Shown here: piece by piece, positions 1 through 8,934 of the stretch
How positions within the stretch are numbered: position 1 is the stretch's first letter
How the letters are laid out: the number at the start of each line of letters is the position of its first letter
Source of the DNA: Blastomonas sp. SL216
Lineage (GTDB): Bacteria; Pseudomonadota; Alphaproteobacteria; Sphingomonadales; Sphingomonadaceae
DNA length: 64,000 bases
Direction of reading: 5' to 3'
Assembly: GCA_026625625.1 (NCBI GenBank)
Contig: CP113055.1
Coordinates: 3,083,001 to 3,147,000 of the forward strand
Program-made: the position numbers and the translations under genes
Notes under the pieces: generated by a model
Database searches by the model: none
The model's input: the letters and a program-made list of their open reading frames with translations, nothing else
Told to the model about the DNA's origin: nothing

Positions 1-133
1 GCGATCCAATAATCCCGCAATGCGGCTTTACTCAAAATTCGGATTTCATCCCGTGGGTTTACGTAAAGACTATTACCAGGGTTCAGATAGTCGTCGCTAC
101 GATGCGCTCACCATGGCCATGATGTTGCGCTGA
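1..133 (+). CDS. rimI: Ribosomal-protein-alanine N-acetyltransferase RimI (C-terminal end only)
   Basis: The window opens inside a gene whose last 43 codons are readable, ending in TGA at 131-133. The residues include RSNNPAMRLYSKFGF and a later RKDYYQ. This matches the end of GNAT acetyltransferases of the RimI type (Asn and Ala-x-x-LY, GF-x-x-x-G-x-R-x-x-YY), which acetylate the N-terminal alanine of ribosomal protein S18. The catalytic and acetyl-CoA-binding core lies upstream of the window. In sphingomonads this gene usually precedes mucR and fur, as here. Base composition is more AT-rich than in most of the window. RimI is inferred from the tail plus context; another GNAT protein is possible. 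Confidence 0.75.
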   Translation, partial: RSNNPAMRLYSKFGFHPVGLRKDYYQGSDSRRYDALTMAMMLR

Positions 134-139
134 ATATAA

Positions 140-170
140 TTGACAAAAACACTGAAAATGTTAGTTACAA
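140..170 (+). promoter_or_regulatory. Possible promoter of mucR
   Basis: The 161-base gap before mucR is AT-rich at its start and contains TTGACA at 140-145. No convincing -10 hexamer stands at the ideal distance; TAGTTA and TTACAA lie 16-19 bases on. This is only a suggestion of a sigma-70-type promoter. MucR/Ros regulators commonly repress their own genes at AT-rich sites, which would suit this segment. Confidence 0.3.
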
Positions 171-294
171 CTAGCCCATTTCTCTGGAAGCATTAAGGGC
201 GTTGACGTAGCTCAAACACTCTTGCATATCGCGTCGGCCTGCAAACCGGCGGGATTAGTGGTCGCAAATCACAAAAGAAACGGGATGAAGGATT

Positions 295-723
295 ATGGCA
301 GAAGCAGAACTCGACATGCGTGAAACGCTGATTTCATTGACGGCAGATATTGTGGCTGCCCATGTCAGTAACAACAGTGTTGCGGTCTCAGACATTCCCG
401 GACTGATCGAGAACGTTCACCGCGCGCTCAATGGCCTGACGCCGGGCGAAGTTGCTGCCGAAGCAGAGCTGCCCGAACCGGCAGTATCTGTTCGCGCCTC
501 GGTCAAGCCGGACTATATCGTCTGCCTGGAAGACGGCAAGAAGCTGAAGATGCTCAAGCGGCATCTGATGACCCACTATAACATGACGCCGGAAGAATAT
601 CGGGCGCGCTGGAATCTGCCTGCCGATTATCCGATGGTGGCGCCCAATTACGCTGCAACCCGCCGCGAACTCGCCAAGAAGATCGGTCTGGGTCGCAAAC
701 CGGGCAAGCGCCCGGCCAAGTAA
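295..723 (+). CDS. mucR: MucR/Ros family zinc-finger transcriptional regulator
   Basis: A 142-residue DNA-binding protein of the MucR/Ros family, which control exopolysaccharide, motility and cell-cycle genes in alphaproteobacteria. The family signature is plain: KPDYIVCLEDGKKLKMLKRH followed by a His three residues on, then YNMTPEEYRARWNLPADYPM and VAPNYA. Putative zinc ligands are C77, D80, H90 and H94, the C-x2-D-x9-H-x3-H form typical of MucR rather than classical C2H2. The basic tail (GRKPGKRPAK) is usual. The ATG at 295 follows AAGGA. It lies between rimI and fur, each separated by about 160 bases, so it is probably its own transcription unit. Confidence 0.93.
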   Translation: MAEAELDMRETLISLTADIVAAHVSNNSVAVSDIPGLIENVHRALNGLTPGEVAAEAELPEPAVSVRASVKPDYIVCLEDGKKLKMLKRHLMTHYNMTPEEYRARWNLPADYPMVAPNYAATRRELAKKIGLGRKPGKRPAK

Positions 724-886
724 CCGCTGTTCCGGGCGGTCGCGGCGTCGCTGGCGGTTGCATTTGCGGCGTTGCACGATAGATTGGCGGCCATGCGCGG
801 AGATGTTTTTTCCGCGCTGGCCAGCCACCGTGCATCATCGCCCGGCAGGATGGCCTCCACCATCAACGGCATTTTGAAGGGGCAGC

Positions 887-1309
887 ATGCGCCAGAAAAT
901 CGACCTGGAGGCGTTGTGCGCCGATCGTGGTCTCAGGATCACCGATCAGCGGCGCGTGATCGCGCGCGTGCTTTCCGAAGCCGAAGACCATCCCGATGTC
1001 GAGCGGCTGCACGAGCGCGCCTCTGCCATCGACCCGCGCATCTCGATCGCCACGGTCTATCGCACGGTGCGCCTGTTCGAAGAGGCGGGCATTCTGGACC
1101 GCCACGATTTCGGTGATGGCCGCGCGCGCTATGAAGCCGCGCCCGAAGCGCATCATGACCATCTGATCGATGTCGAGACCGGCAAGGTGCTCGAATTCGT
1201 CGATCCCGAGCTGGAAGCGCTGCAGAAGCTGATTGCCGAGCGGCTGGGCTACCGGCTGGTCGACCATCGCATGGAACTGTACGGCGTCGCGCTCGACCGC
1301 AAGGATTGA
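887..1309 (+). CDS. fur: Ferric uptake regulator family protein Fur
   Basis: A 140-residue Fur-family metalloregulator. The N-terminal winged helix contains RGLRITDQRRVIARVL and ISIATVYRTVRLFEEAGIL. The dimerisation/metal domain contains EAHHDHLIDVETGKVLEF. The C-terminal CxxC pairs that bind structural zinc in many Fur proteins are absent (the only Cys is near residue 11), as in many alphaproteobacterial Fur/Mur proteins. It represses iron-uptake genes when bound to metal; a plausible target, a TonB receptor with an upstream palindrome, lies at 34-36.5 kb. The ATG follows AAGGGGCAGC. plsC starts 8 bases after the stop, suggesting one operon from here to phoH. Confidence 0.93.
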   Translation: MRQKIDLEALCADRGLRITDQRRVIARVLSEAEDHPDVERLHERASAIDPRISIATVYRTVRLFEEAGILDRHDFGDGRARYEAAPEAHHDHLIDVETGKVLEFVDPELEALQKLIAERLGYRLVDHRMELYGVALDRKD

Positions 1310-1317
1310 CGGCGCGC

Positions 1318-2163
1318 ATGAGCGAGGCCGAAGCTGCGCCCGTCGCCCCCAAGCCTGTACCGCTTTATCCCGACACGCCGGATATGGCGCATCTGCACTG
1401 GCGCGATCCGGGGCTGATCGGGCGCATCCGGCTCGCCCTGCGGGTGCTGCTGATCGTGCTGATGCTGATCGTGTGCGTGCCGCTCTATTATGTCTGGCGG
1501 ACGCTCAGACTCTCCAATCCCTGGCCCAAATTGTTCCTGCGCGGCGTCGGGCGGGCGTGCGGTGCCAAGGTGCGGGTGGTCGGCACACCGCTCAAGCGCG
1601 ATGTGTTCTATATCGCCAATCATCTGAGCTGGCTCGACATTCCCGTGATTGCCGGGCGCAATGGCAGCGCCTTTGTCGCGCAGGACGGCATCAAGAGCTG
1701 GCCGGTGATCGGCTGGCTGTGCAAGCTCAATGACACCGTGTTCGTATCGCGCACCAACCGTCTGGGGATCGCCGGGCAGATCAACGAGCTGCGCGATGCG
1801 CTCGCCGAAACCTGGGCGATCACCATCTTTCCCGAAGGCACAACCACCGATGGCAGCAAGCTGCTGCCGTTCAAGTCGCCGCTGCTGCAGGTGCTCGATC
1901 CGCCGCCGCCCGGCGTGCTGGTCCAGCCGATGTACCTGGACTATGGCGCGGACGCCCATGACATCGCCTGGGTGGGCGAGGAAACCGCGCCCAACAACGC
2001 GCTGCGGCTGTTCACCCGCAAGCGCAGCTTCTGGGTGACGCTGCACTTCCTCGAGCCGTTCAGCCCCGCCGATTTTCCGGGGCGCAAGGCGATCGCGGCC
2101 GAGGCCAGGGCGCGCATCGATGCGGCGCTTTGTGCTTCCTTGGGGCGCGAACCGGCTGTATAG
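1318..2163 (+). CDS. plsC: 1-acyl-sn-glycerol-3-phosphate acyltransferase (PlsC family)
   Basis: A 281-residue inner-membrane acyltransferase of the PlsC/LPLAT family, acylating lysophosphatidate or a related lysolipid. After a Pro-rich N-terminus there is one strong membrane helix (roughly residues 40-60, LRVLLIVLMLIVCVPLYYVW). The acyltransferase motifs follow: NHLSWLD (the catalytic H-x4-D box), FVSRTNR and FPEGTTTDG. A TTG four codons upstream is in frame, but the ATG at 1318 is preferred because the TTG overlaps the fur stop. The gene sits between fur and miaB with gaps of 8 and 12 bases, so cotranscription is likely. The exact lipid substrate (PA or ornithine-lipid synthesis) cannot be read from sequence. 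Confidence 0.88.
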   Translation: MSEAEAAPVAPKPVPLYPDTPDMAHLHWRDPGLIGRIRLALRVLLIVLMLIVCVPLYYVWRTLRLSNPWPKLFLRGVGRACGAKVRVVGTPLKRDVFYIANHLSWLDIPVIAGRNGSAFVAQDGIKSWPVIGWLCKLNDTVFVSRTNRLGIAGQINELRDALAETWAITIFPEGTTTDGSKLLPFKSPLLQVLDPPPPGVLVQPMYLDYGADAHDIAWVGEETAPNNALRLFTRKRSFWVTLHFLEPFSPADFPGRKAIAAEARARIDAALCASLGREPAV

Positions 2164-2175
2164 CCATTGGCATTC

Positions 2176-3555
2176 ATGACCCACAGCATCGATACACCGC
2201 CCGCGCCCGCCCCCGAATCTGCCGGGGACGCCCCCCGCCGCTATTTCGTCACCTCGTTCGGCTGCCAGATGAACGTCTATGATGGCGAGCGGATGGGCGA
2301 GATGCTGGCCGCGCAGGGCATGACCCAAGCCGAAGCCCGCGAGGATGCCGATCTGGTCATCCTCAACACCTGCCATATCCGCGAAAAGGCGGTCGCGCGG
2401 GTCTATTCGGACATCGGCCGCCTGCGCCGTGACGACGGGACCAAGCCGATGATCGCGGTCGCCGGCTGCGTCGCCCAGGCCGAAGGCGAGGAGATCGCCC
2501 GGCGCGCCCGCAGCGTCGATATCGTCGTCGGGCCCCAGGCCTATCACCGGCTGCCGCAGCTGATCGAGCAGGCGCGCCGGGGTGAAACCGCGATCGATAC
2601 CGACATGCCCGCGGTCACCAAGTTCGGCGCGCTGCCCTCGCGCGCACGCCAGCAGCGGCCATCGGCGTTTCTGACCGTGCAGGAAGGCTGCGACAAGTTC
2701 TGCACCTATTGCGTGGTGCCCTATACCCGGGGGGCCGAGATCAGCCGCCCCTATGCTGATCTGGTCGAAGAGGCGCATGCGCTGGTCGCCGCCGGAGTGA
2801 AGGAAATCACCCTGCTCGGCCAGAACGTCAATGCCTGGACCGGCAGCGACGACAAGGGCCGGGCCAAGGGGCTGGAAGGGCTGATCGAGGCGCTGGCCGA
2901 CATGACCGGGCTGGAGCGGATCCGCTATACCACCAGCCACCCCAATGACATGACCGACGCGCTGATCGCCGCGCATCGCGACATTCCCAAGCTGATGCCC
3001 TATCTGCACCTGCCGGTTCAGGCGGGCAGCGACCGCATTTTGAAGGCGATGAACCGCAGCCATGATGCTGCGAGCTATCTGAAGATCATCGACAAGATCC
3101 GCGCCGCGCGGCCCGATATCGCGATGTCGGGCGATTTCATCGTCGGCTTTCCCGGCGAGACCGAGGCGGATTTCCAGGCGACGCTCGATATCGTGCGCGC
3201 GACCGGCTACGCTCAGGCCTACAGCTTCAAATATTCGTCGCGCCCCGGCACGCCTGCCGCCGATATGGAGGATCAGATCAGCCCCGAGATCATGGACGAG
3301 CGCCTGCAGCGGCTGCAGGACCTGCTGAACAGCCAGCAGCATGGCTTCAACCAGGCGACGGTCGGCAAGCGCATGGCGGTGCTGCTAGAGCGGCCGGGGC
3401 GCAAGCCGGGCCAGCTGGTCGGCAAGTCGCCCTGGCTGCAATCGGTGCATGTCGCCGATGATCGCGCCAGCATCGGCGACCTGATCGAGGTCGAGATCGT
3501 CTCTGCCGGGCCCAACAGCCTGGCGGGCGAACCGCTCAGCCTGGTGACCGCCTGA
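2176..3555 (+). CDS. miaB: tRNA-2-methylthio-N6-dimethylallyladenosine synthase MiaB
   Basis: A 459-residue radical-SAM methylthiotransferase that adds the 2-methylthio group to i6A37 of tRNAs. The order of domains is standard. The N-terminal UPF0004 domain carries cysteines in SFGCQMNVYD, LNTCHIREKA and VAGCVAQAEG, ligands of the auxiliary Fe-S cluster. The radical-SAM core has CDKFCTYCVVPYTRG (CxxxCxxC), and a C-terminal TRAM domain follows. The ATG at 2176 is chosen; an in-frame TTG three codons earlier exists. The stop TGA shares its A with the phoH start (TGATG), so the two genes are translationally coupled. Confidence 0.97.
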   Translation: MTHSIDTPPAPAPESAGDAPRRYFVTSFGCQMNVYDGERMGEMLAAQGMTQAEAREDADLVILNTCHIREKAVARVYSDIGRLRRDDGTKPMIAVAGCVAQAEGEEIARRARSVDIVVGPQAYHRLPQLIEQARRGETAIDTDMPAVTKFGALPSRARQQRPSAFLTVQEGCDKFCTYCVVPYTRGAEISRPYADLVEEAHALVAAGVKEITLLGQNVNAWTGSDDKGRAKGLEGLIEALADMTGLERIRYTTSHPNDMTDALIAAHRDIPKLMPYLHLPVQAGSDRILKAMNRSHDAASYLKIIDKIRAARPDIAMSGDFIVGFPGETEADFQATLDIVRATGYAQAYSFKYSSRPGTPAADMEDQISPEIMDERLQRLQDLLNSQQHGFNQATVGKRMAVLLERPGRKPGQLVGKSPWLQSVHVADDRASIGDLIEVEIVSAGPNSLAGEPLSLVTA

Positions 3556-4655
3556 TGGCGCGCAAACAGGGCAATGGCGGCGGACGCGGCGGCGATAACG
3601 GCAAGCTGCGCGGCAAGCACGATCCGCAATCGACGCGCCTCTCACCGATTTACGGCAGCGACTTCCCGTTCAACCGGCCCGAACCTGCCAACAAGGCGCG
3701 GATCGGGGTGGAGTTCGATGAGCCGACGCTGCTGGGGCCGCTGTTCGGCCAGTTCGACAAGAATCTGGTGGCGATCGAGAACCGGCTGGGCGTCTATATC
3801 CAGGCGCGCGGCAACCGCATCCAGATCGAGGGCGAGGCCGAAGCCGCCGCGCGGGCGCGCGACGTGCTGGTCGGCCTGCACAAGCGGATCGAACAGGGGC
3901 TGGATATCGATGAAGGCGCGGTCGAGGCGCTGATCACCATGTCGGCCGAACCGACGCTGGAGGGCATCGTCCGGTCCGAGGTGGCAGAGCCGCCCGCGAT
4001 CATGATCCGGACGCGCAAGAAGACCATCGTGCCGCGATCGGCGACGCAGACCGAATATATGCGCTCGCTGGTCCGCGACGACGTGATCTTCGCGCTGGGT
4101 CCGGCGGGGACCGGAAAGACCTATCTCGCGGTGGCGCAGGCCGTCAGCCAGCTGATCACCGGCACGGTCAACCGGCTGATCCTGTCGCGTCCGGCGGTCG
4201 AGGCCGGCGAACGGCTGGGTTTCCTGCCCGGCGACATGAAGGAGAAGGTCGATCCCTATCTCCGCCCGCTTTACGATGCGCTCTATGACACGCTGCCTGC
4301 CGAGCAGGTCGAGCGGCGGATTGCCAGCGGCGAGATCGAGATCGCGCCGCTGGCGTTCATGCGCGGCCGCACGCTGGCCGACAGCTTCATCATCCTCGAC
4401 GAGGCGCAGAATACCACGCCTGCGCAGATGAAGATGTTTCTCACCCGTTTCGGCATGAACAGCCGGATGGTCATTTGCGGCGACCCCAAACAGGTCGACC
4501 TGCCCGGCGGCGTCGGTGCCTCGGGCCTGGCCGATGCGGTCGGTCGGCTGGAAGGCGTGCAGGGCATCGGCACGGTACGCTTCACCGCAGCCGATGTCGT
4601 GCGCCACCCGATCGTCGGGCGGATCGTCGAGGCCTATGAGGGCAAGGATGCGTGA
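3555..4655 (+). CDS. phoH: PhoH family ATPase
   Basis: A 366-residue PhoH-type P-loop protein. An N-terminal KH-like segment (about residues 60-110) is followed by the ATPase domain with Walker A GPAGTGKTYLA, the RPAVEAGERLGFLPGD segment that typifies PhoH, and Walker B IILDEAQNT. PhoH proteins are cytoplasmic ATPases thought to act in RNA metabolism; the biochemical role is not settled. The gene overlaps the miaB stop by one base and is followed, after an intergenic palindromic repeat, by ybeY, the usual partner across bacteria. Confidence 0.95.
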   Translation: MARKQGNGGGRGGDNGKLRGKHDPQSTRLSPIYGSDFPFNRPEPANKARIGVEFDEPTLLGPLFGQFDKNLVAIENRLGVYIQARGNRIQIEGEAEAAARARDVLVGLHKRIEQGLDIDEGAVEALITMSAEPTLEGIVRSEVAEPPAIMIRTRKKTIVPRSATQTEYMRSLVRDDVIFALGPAGTGKTYLAVAQAVSQLITGTVNRLILSRPAVEAGERLGFLPGDMKEKVDPYLRPLYDALYDTLPAEQVERRIASGEIEIAPLAFMRGRTLADSFIILDEAQNTTPAQMKMFLTRFGMNSRMVICGDPKQVDLPGGVGASGLADAVGRLEGVQGIGTVRFTAADVVRHPIVGRIVEAYEGKDA

Positions 4656-4660
4656 TCGTG

Positions 4661-4730
4661 CTCCGGCGAAAGCCGGAGCCCAGAGCGGCTACAATGCAAT
4701 CCCGCCCCTGGATTCCGGCTTTCGCCGGAA
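4661..4730. repeat. Intergenic palindromic repeat, family A (copy 1)
   Basis: Between phoH and ybeY the sequence CTCCGGCGAAAGCCGGAG (4661-4678) is itself a hairpin, and ATTCCGGCTTTCGCCGGAA (4712-4730) is its inverted partner 33 bases on. The same unit occurs between tldD and gltX (26892-26964). This is a REP/BIME-like element; it may also act as a transcript-end or mRNA-stability structure. Confidence 0.85.
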
Positions 4731-4754
4731 AACGGCACCTAAAGCGGCACGAGC

Positions 4755-5249
4755 ATGATCGAAACCGAAACCTCTGTCGATGAACTCTGGCCCGGCGATA
4801 CCGACTGGGAGGCGTTGTCGGCGCGCGCGGTGTCTGCCGCGCTGGCGGTCAGCGCGCACGGATCGCTGGCTGAAGCGCGTTTCACGGTGTCGGTCAGCGT
4901 ACATTTCGGCAGTGACGACGAGGTGCAGGCGCTCAATCGCGACTATCGCCACAAGGACAAGCCCACCAACGTCTTGTCCTTCCCGATGATCGACCCTGAT
5001 GACTTTGTCGCGCTGGCGAACACGGATGACGGCGAGGTGCTGCTGGGCGACATCATGCTGGCCCATCAGACCTGCGCGCGCGAGGCCGAGGAAAAGGGCA
5101 TTGCGCTCACCGCCCATGCCACCCATCTGGTCGCGCATGGCATGCTCCATCTGCTGGGCCACGACCATATCGAAGAGGCCGATGCCGAGATCATGGAGGC
5201 GCTGGAGGTGAAAGCGCTTGCCAATCTGGGGCTGGACAATCCATATTGA
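4755..5249 (+). CDS. ybeY: Endoribonuclease YbeY (rRNA maturation factor)
   Basis: A 164-residue UPF0054 metalloprotein involved in 16S rRNA 3'-end maturation and ribosome quality control. The zinc motif HGMLHLLGHDH (H-x3-H-x5-H) is intact near residues 130-140, and RHKDKPTNVLSFP is the usual upstream signature. The length is normal. It stands between phoH and corC, a widely conserved order. The palindromic repeat ends only about 25 bases before the ATG, which leaves a short leader. Confidence 0.95.
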   Translation: MIETETSVDELWPGDTDWEALSARAVSAALAVSAHGSLAEARFTVSVSVHFGSDDEVQALNRDYRHKDKPTNVLSFPMIDPDDFVALANTDDGEVLLGDIMLAHQTCAREAEEKGIALTAHATHLVAHGMLHLLGHDHIEEADAEIMEALEVKALANLGLDNPY

Positions 5250-5312
5250 GGCGACGCAGACGCGGGCTGCCTTCCCAAGACAACCAACAGCGGGGTTAAG
5301 ATTCAGCCAGTC

Positions 5313-6242
5313 ATGGCAGACGGAGACAGTAATGGCGGTGGTAAATCCACCGCACAAGACGACGGTTCGGGGCGAATATGGCGGGGCTTGAAGGCCCTGC
5401 TGTTCGGAGAACAACACGACCAGTCGCTGCGCGCCCAGCTTGAAGAGGCGATCGACGAGCACGAGGAGGACGACGATGCCGATGACGCGTCGTCGCGCGG
5501 CGACCTGTCCCGCGTCGAGCGCGAGATGCTGCGCAACCTGCTGCATTTCAGCGAACATGATGTCGACGATGTCGCGGTGCCGCGCAGCGACATCATCGCC
5601 ATCGATCGCGATGCCAGTTTCGATGCCTTGGTGCAGATCTTTGCCGAGCACGGCCATAGCCGCGTGCCGGTCTATGAAGGCTCGCTCGACCATATTGTCG
5701 GCATGGTCCACATCAAGGATGTGTTCCCGATCATTGCCACCGATGGCCCGCGCCCCGAGCGCTGGGACAATCTGATCCGTCAGCCGCGCTTCGTGCCGGA
5801 AACCATGGGCGTGCTCGATCTGCTTGCCGAAATGCGCCAGACGCGCACCCACCTGGCCATTGTCATCGACGAGTATTCGGGCACCGAAGGGCTGGTGACG
5901 ATCGAGGATCTGGTCGAGGAAATCGTCGGCGATATCGAGGACGAGCATGACGACGAGCCCGAGATGCTGGTCATCCCCGGCGAGAACGGCACATGGGACG
6001 CCGATGCGCGTGCCGAGCTGGACGATGTCGCCAAGCTGGTCGACCCGGCTTTGGGCGAGATCGACCATGATGTCGACACGCTGGGCGGCCTGGCCTTCGT
6101 GCTGGCGGGCGAGGTGCCTGCACCGGGCCGGATGCTGGAACATGACAGCGGCTGGCGGCTGGAGATCGTCGATGGCGACGAGCGCCGGGTCACCCGCATT
6201 CGCCTGTTGCCGCCGATGGAACCCGCCGGGGCAGACGCCTGA
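5313..6242 (+). CDS. corC: CorC/hemolysin C family CBS-domain protein
   Basis: A 309-residue soluble protein with an acidic N-terminus (about residues 45-55, EEDDDADD), two CBS domains (about 75-195; [34 protein letters not shown]) and a C-terminal CorC_HlyC domain. There is no DUF21 membrane domain, so this is the CorC (YbeX) type that works with magnesium/cobalt efflux, not a full CorB-like transporter. Position after ybeY is conserved. In many alphaproteobacteria lnt follows; here a glycosyltransferase gene follows instead. Confidence 0.9.
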   Translation: MADGDSNGGGKSTAQDDGSGRIWRGLKALLFGEQHDQSLRAQLEEAIDEHEEDDDADDASSRGDLSRVEREMLRNLLHFSEHDVDDVAVPRSDIIAIDRDASFDALVQIFAEHGHSRVPVYEGSLDHIVGMVHIKDVFPIIATDGPRPERWDNLIRQPRFVPETMGVLDLLAEMRQTRTHLAIVIDEYSGTEGLVTIEDLVEEIVGDIEDEHDDEPEMLVIPGENGTWDADARAELDDVAKLVDPALGEIDHDVDTLGGLAFVLAGEVPAPGRMLEHDSGWRLEIVDGDERRVTRIRLLPPMEPAGADA

Positions 6243-6304
6243 TCGGCCAGCTGCCCCCGCAAATGCTGGCTTTTGCCGCTCAGCACGCTTAAGGCGGGCC
6301 GATC

Positions 6305-7486
6305 ATGGACATTTCCGATCTTCGCATTGCGCTGTTCAGTGGCAACTATAACTACGTCCGCGATGGCGCAAACCAGGCCCTGAACCGGCTGGTTGGCTGG
6401 TTGCTGGAAAATGGCGCGCAGGTGCGAGTCTATTCGCCGACCACCAAGACACCGGCGTTCGAGCCGGCGGGCGACCTTGTCAGCCTGCCCTCGCTGCCGA
6501 TTCCCGGCCGCAGCGAATATCGCGTGACGACGATCCTGCCGCCCAGGATCAAGAAGGACCTCAATCGCTTCGCGCCCAATATCGTCCATGTCTCCAGCCC
6601 CGACAGCGCCGGGCACAGCGCGGTGCGCTGGGCGCAGCGGCACAATATTCCGGTGCTGGGATCGGTGCACACCCGGTTCGAAACCTATCCGCGCTATTAC
6701 AACATGGCGTTTCTGGAGCCGGTGCTCGAGGCGATCCTGCGCCGTCTGTACCGCAAGTGCGATGCCATTGTCGCGCCGTCCGATTCGATGGCGCAGGTGC
6801 TGCGCGAACAGCGGATGAGCTATGACGTCGGCATCTGGTCGCGCGGCGTCGACAAGCATATCTTCAATCCGCAGATGCGCGACATGGACTGGCGGCGGTC
6901 GCTGGGCCTGGCCGACGACGTTCCGGTGATCGGCTTTCTGGGCCGGCTGGTGATGGAAAAGGGGCTCGACGTCTTTTCCGATTCGATCGACCGGCTGGTG
7001 CGCCGCAAGGTGCCGCATCAGGTGCTGGTGGTGGGCGAAGGGCCCGCCCGTGGCTGGTTCGAATCGCGGCTGCCGGGCGCTGTGTTCGCAGGCTTTCAGG
7101 GCGGGGCTGATCTCGGCCGTGCGGTCGCCAGCATGGACCTGTTCTTCAACCCGTCGATCACCGAAACCTTCGGCAATGTGACGCTGGAAGCGATGGCCTG
7201 CGGCGTGCCCGTGGTCGCCGCGCGCGCGACGGGCAGCGAAAGCCTGGTCGAGCACAATGTCACCGGCCAGCTGGTGCGTCCCGGCGCGACGGTCGAATTT
7301 GCAGACGCGCTGCAGGCCTATTGCGGCAACCCCGACCTGCGCAGCGCGCACGGCCAGGCGGGCCTCAAGCGCAGCGAGAAATACAGCTGGGACCGGATCA
7401 ACCGGGGCCTGGCCGAAACCTATATCCGGCTTATCCGCCAGCGCCAGTCTGGCAGCGGCGGCATTCCCTATCGCGCCATTCGCTGA
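6305..7486 (+). CDS. GT4-family glycosyltransferase
   Basis: A 393-residue GT-B fold glycosyltransferase. The N-terminal acceptor domain begins [20 protein letters not shown] and contains [14 protein letters not shown]. The C-terminal donor domain has [15 protein letters not shown] and the E-x7-E motif in [20 protein letters not shown]. This arrangement is that of GT4 mannosyl/glucosyl transferases acting on lipid acceptors such as diacylglycerol or sphingolipid (family knowledge). In a sphingomonad, synthesis of a glycolipid is an attractive but unproven role. It lies 62 bases after corC and ends at a strong hairpin facing the next gene. Confidence 0.85.
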   Translation: MDISDLRIALFSGNYNYVRDGANQALNRLVGWLLENGAQVRVYSPTTKTPAFEPAGDLVSLPSLPIPGRSEYRVTTILPPRIKKDLNRFAPNIVHVSSPDSAGHSAVRWAQRHNIPVLGSVHTRFETYPRYYNMAFLEPVLEAILRRLYRKCDAIVAPSDSMAQVLREQRMSYDVGIWSRGVDKHIFNPQMRDMDWRRSLGLADDVPVIGFLGRLVMEKGLDVFSDSIDRLVRRKVPHQVLVVGEGPARGWFESRLPGAVFAGFQGGADLGRAVASMDLFFNPSITETFGNVTLEAMACGVPVVAARATGSESLVEHNVTGQLVRPGATVEFADALQAYCGNPDLRSAHGQAGLKRSEKYSWDRINRGLAETYIRLIRQRQSGSGGIPYRAIR

Positions 7487-7495
7487 CCTGCATAC

Positions 7496-7521
7496 GGCCC
7501 CCCGGCATCGCGCGGGGGGCC
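7496..7521. terminator. Bidirectional hairpin terminator
   Basis: GGCCCCCC and GGGGGGCC (7496-7503 and 7514-7521) form an 8-bp GC stem with a 10-base loop between the converging glycosyltransferase and PLP-enzyme genes. No U-tract follows on either strand, so it may slow polymerase or protect mRNA ends rather than be a classical intrinsic terminator. Confidence 0.6.
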
Positions 7522-7534
7522 GCCGCAGCCGTCT

Positions 7535-8863
7535 TCAGACCACGTTGAGCGCCTGTTCGAAATCGGCGATCAGATCGTCGGGATCCTCGACGCCGATCGA
7601 GATGCGCACCAGATTGTCGGTAATGCCCAGCGCCGCCTTGCGCGCATCGGGAACCGAAAGGTGTGTCATCGCGGCAGGGTGGCTCGCCAGCGTTTCGGTG
7701 CCGCCCAGGCTCACCGCCAGCTTGGCGAGGCGTAAGGAATCGAGAAAGCGGAAGCTATCCGCCTCACCGCCCTTGATGAACAGCGAGAAGGTCGATCCCG
7801 CGCCGGTGCAGTGCCGGTCGAAAATATCCTGCTGGCGCGCATCCTGGATCATGCCGAGATAGCCCAGCCCTTCGACCTTGGGGTGCTGCGCCAGGAATGC
7901 GCAGACCTTGGCGGCATTCTCGCCCGCGCGGGTCATGCGCAGTTCGACCGTTTCCAGCGAACGCATCAGCATCCAGGCGGTATTGGGGTCGCAGATCGTG
8001 CCGATGGTGTTGCGCAGTGCGCGCACCGGATCCATCCAGCGCTTCGGGCCGGAGAGGCCGCCCGCGACCAGATCGCTATGGCCGCCGACATATTTGGTGA
8101 GGCTGTAGACCACGATGTCCGCGCCATGGTGCAGCGGCTGCTGCCACAGGGGGCCCAGGAAGGTGTTGTCGATCGCGATCGGCGTCGGAACGGCTTCTGC
8201 CCCCAGCACCGCATCGCGCGCCTCGGCCACCGCCTCGATATCGACCAGTGCGTTGGTGGGGTTGGCCGGGCTTTCCAGATAAATCATCGCGACGCGGCCG
8301 CCCTGCCTGGCTGCCATGTCCTTGGCCTGTTCCAGCACCGCGTCGATTTCCGCGCGGGTCGCGCCCGCCGGGAAGTCCATATAGGTGATGCCGAAGCGCG
8401 AGAGGATGCGCGCGATCATCGCCTCGGTCGCGGCATAAAGCGGGCCGGAATGCACGATCACGTCATTGTTGCTGCAATAGGCGAGCAGCAGCGTGGCGAT
8501 GGCCGACATGCCGCTGGAAAACACCAGCGCGTCCTCGGCATCGTCCCAGATGCTCAGGCGATCTTCTAGGATCTCCTGATTGGGGCCGTTGAAGCGCGAA
8601 TAGACCAGGCCTTCGGCGCCGCCGGGGCGCTTGCCCGTCAGCCCTTCGAAATGGCGCTTGCCCGCCGCCGCATTTTCGAACGCGAAGGTGGAGGTGAGGA
8701 AGATCGGGGCCTTGAGCGAGCCTTCGGACAGGGCTGGGTCAAAGCCATGGCCCATCATCAGCGTGGCAGGCTTCAGCTTGCGTCCGCCCAGCATCTCGAC
8801 CTCGGGCTTGGGCTTGCGGCGCGGCGTGGGGGTGGTGATCGGTTTGATCGGGGTGTCGGTCAT
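7535..8863 (-). CDS. Cystathionine gamma-synthase family PLP enzyme
   Basis: A 442-residue Cys/Met-metabolism PLP-dependent enzyme. Visible motifs are SRFNGPNQEILEDRLS, the substrate/cofactor segment SSGMSA, AIDNTFLGPLWQQPLHHGAD, and the PLP-lysine segment YSLTKYVGGHSD. The C-terminus has SLGGTETLASHPAAMTH. Members include cystathionine gamma-synthase, O-acetylhomoserine sulfhydrylase and methionine gamma-lyase; sequence alone does not separate them here. With metX/metW elsewhere in the window, a role in sulphur amino-acid synthesis or breakdown is reasonable. The N-terminus (about 30 residues, Pro/Lys rich) is longer than in E. coli MetB. The ATG follows AGGAACCCC. Confidence 0.88.
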   Translation of the reverse strand: MTDTPIKPITTPTPRRKPKPEVEMLGGRKLKPATLMMGHGFDPALSEGSLKAPIFLTSTFAFENAAAGKRHFEGLTGKRPGGAEGLVYSRFNGPNQEILEDRLSIWDDAEDALVFSSGMSAIATLLLAYCSNNDVIVHSGPLYAATEAMIARILSRFGITYMDFPAGATRAEIDAVLEQAKDMAARQGGRVAMIYLESPANPTNALVDIEAVAEARDAVLGAEAVPTPIAIDNTFLGPLWQQPLHHGADIVVYSLTKYVGGHSDLVAGGLSGPKRWMDPVRALRNTIGTICDPNTAWMLMRSLETVELRMTRAGENAAKVCAFLAQHPKVEGLGYLGMIQDARQQDIFDRHCTGAGSTFSLFIKGGEADSFRFLDSLRLAKLAVSLGGTETLASHPAAMTHLSVPDARKAALGITDNLVRISIGVEDPDDLIADFEQALNVV

Positions 8864-8934
8864 ATGCGGGGTTCCTGCGGTCTGGGCGGAGCTTTTCCCC
8901 GTCCCTTGTCATGCCCGCATCTATGCCCGAGCGC

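Noticed and set aside
795-817. Hairpin GCGCGGA/TCCGCGC between mucR and fur as a terminator
   Set aside because: The stem is short, the T-run lies in the loop rather than after the stem, and it is close to the fur leader; not strong enough to list as a feature.
1249-3342. A 697-codon open frame on the minus strand opposite plsC and miaB
   Set aside because: It lies wholly antisense to two genes with clear family motifs. Long antisense frames are expected in GC-rich DNA with strong third-position bias, and the translation shows no domain.
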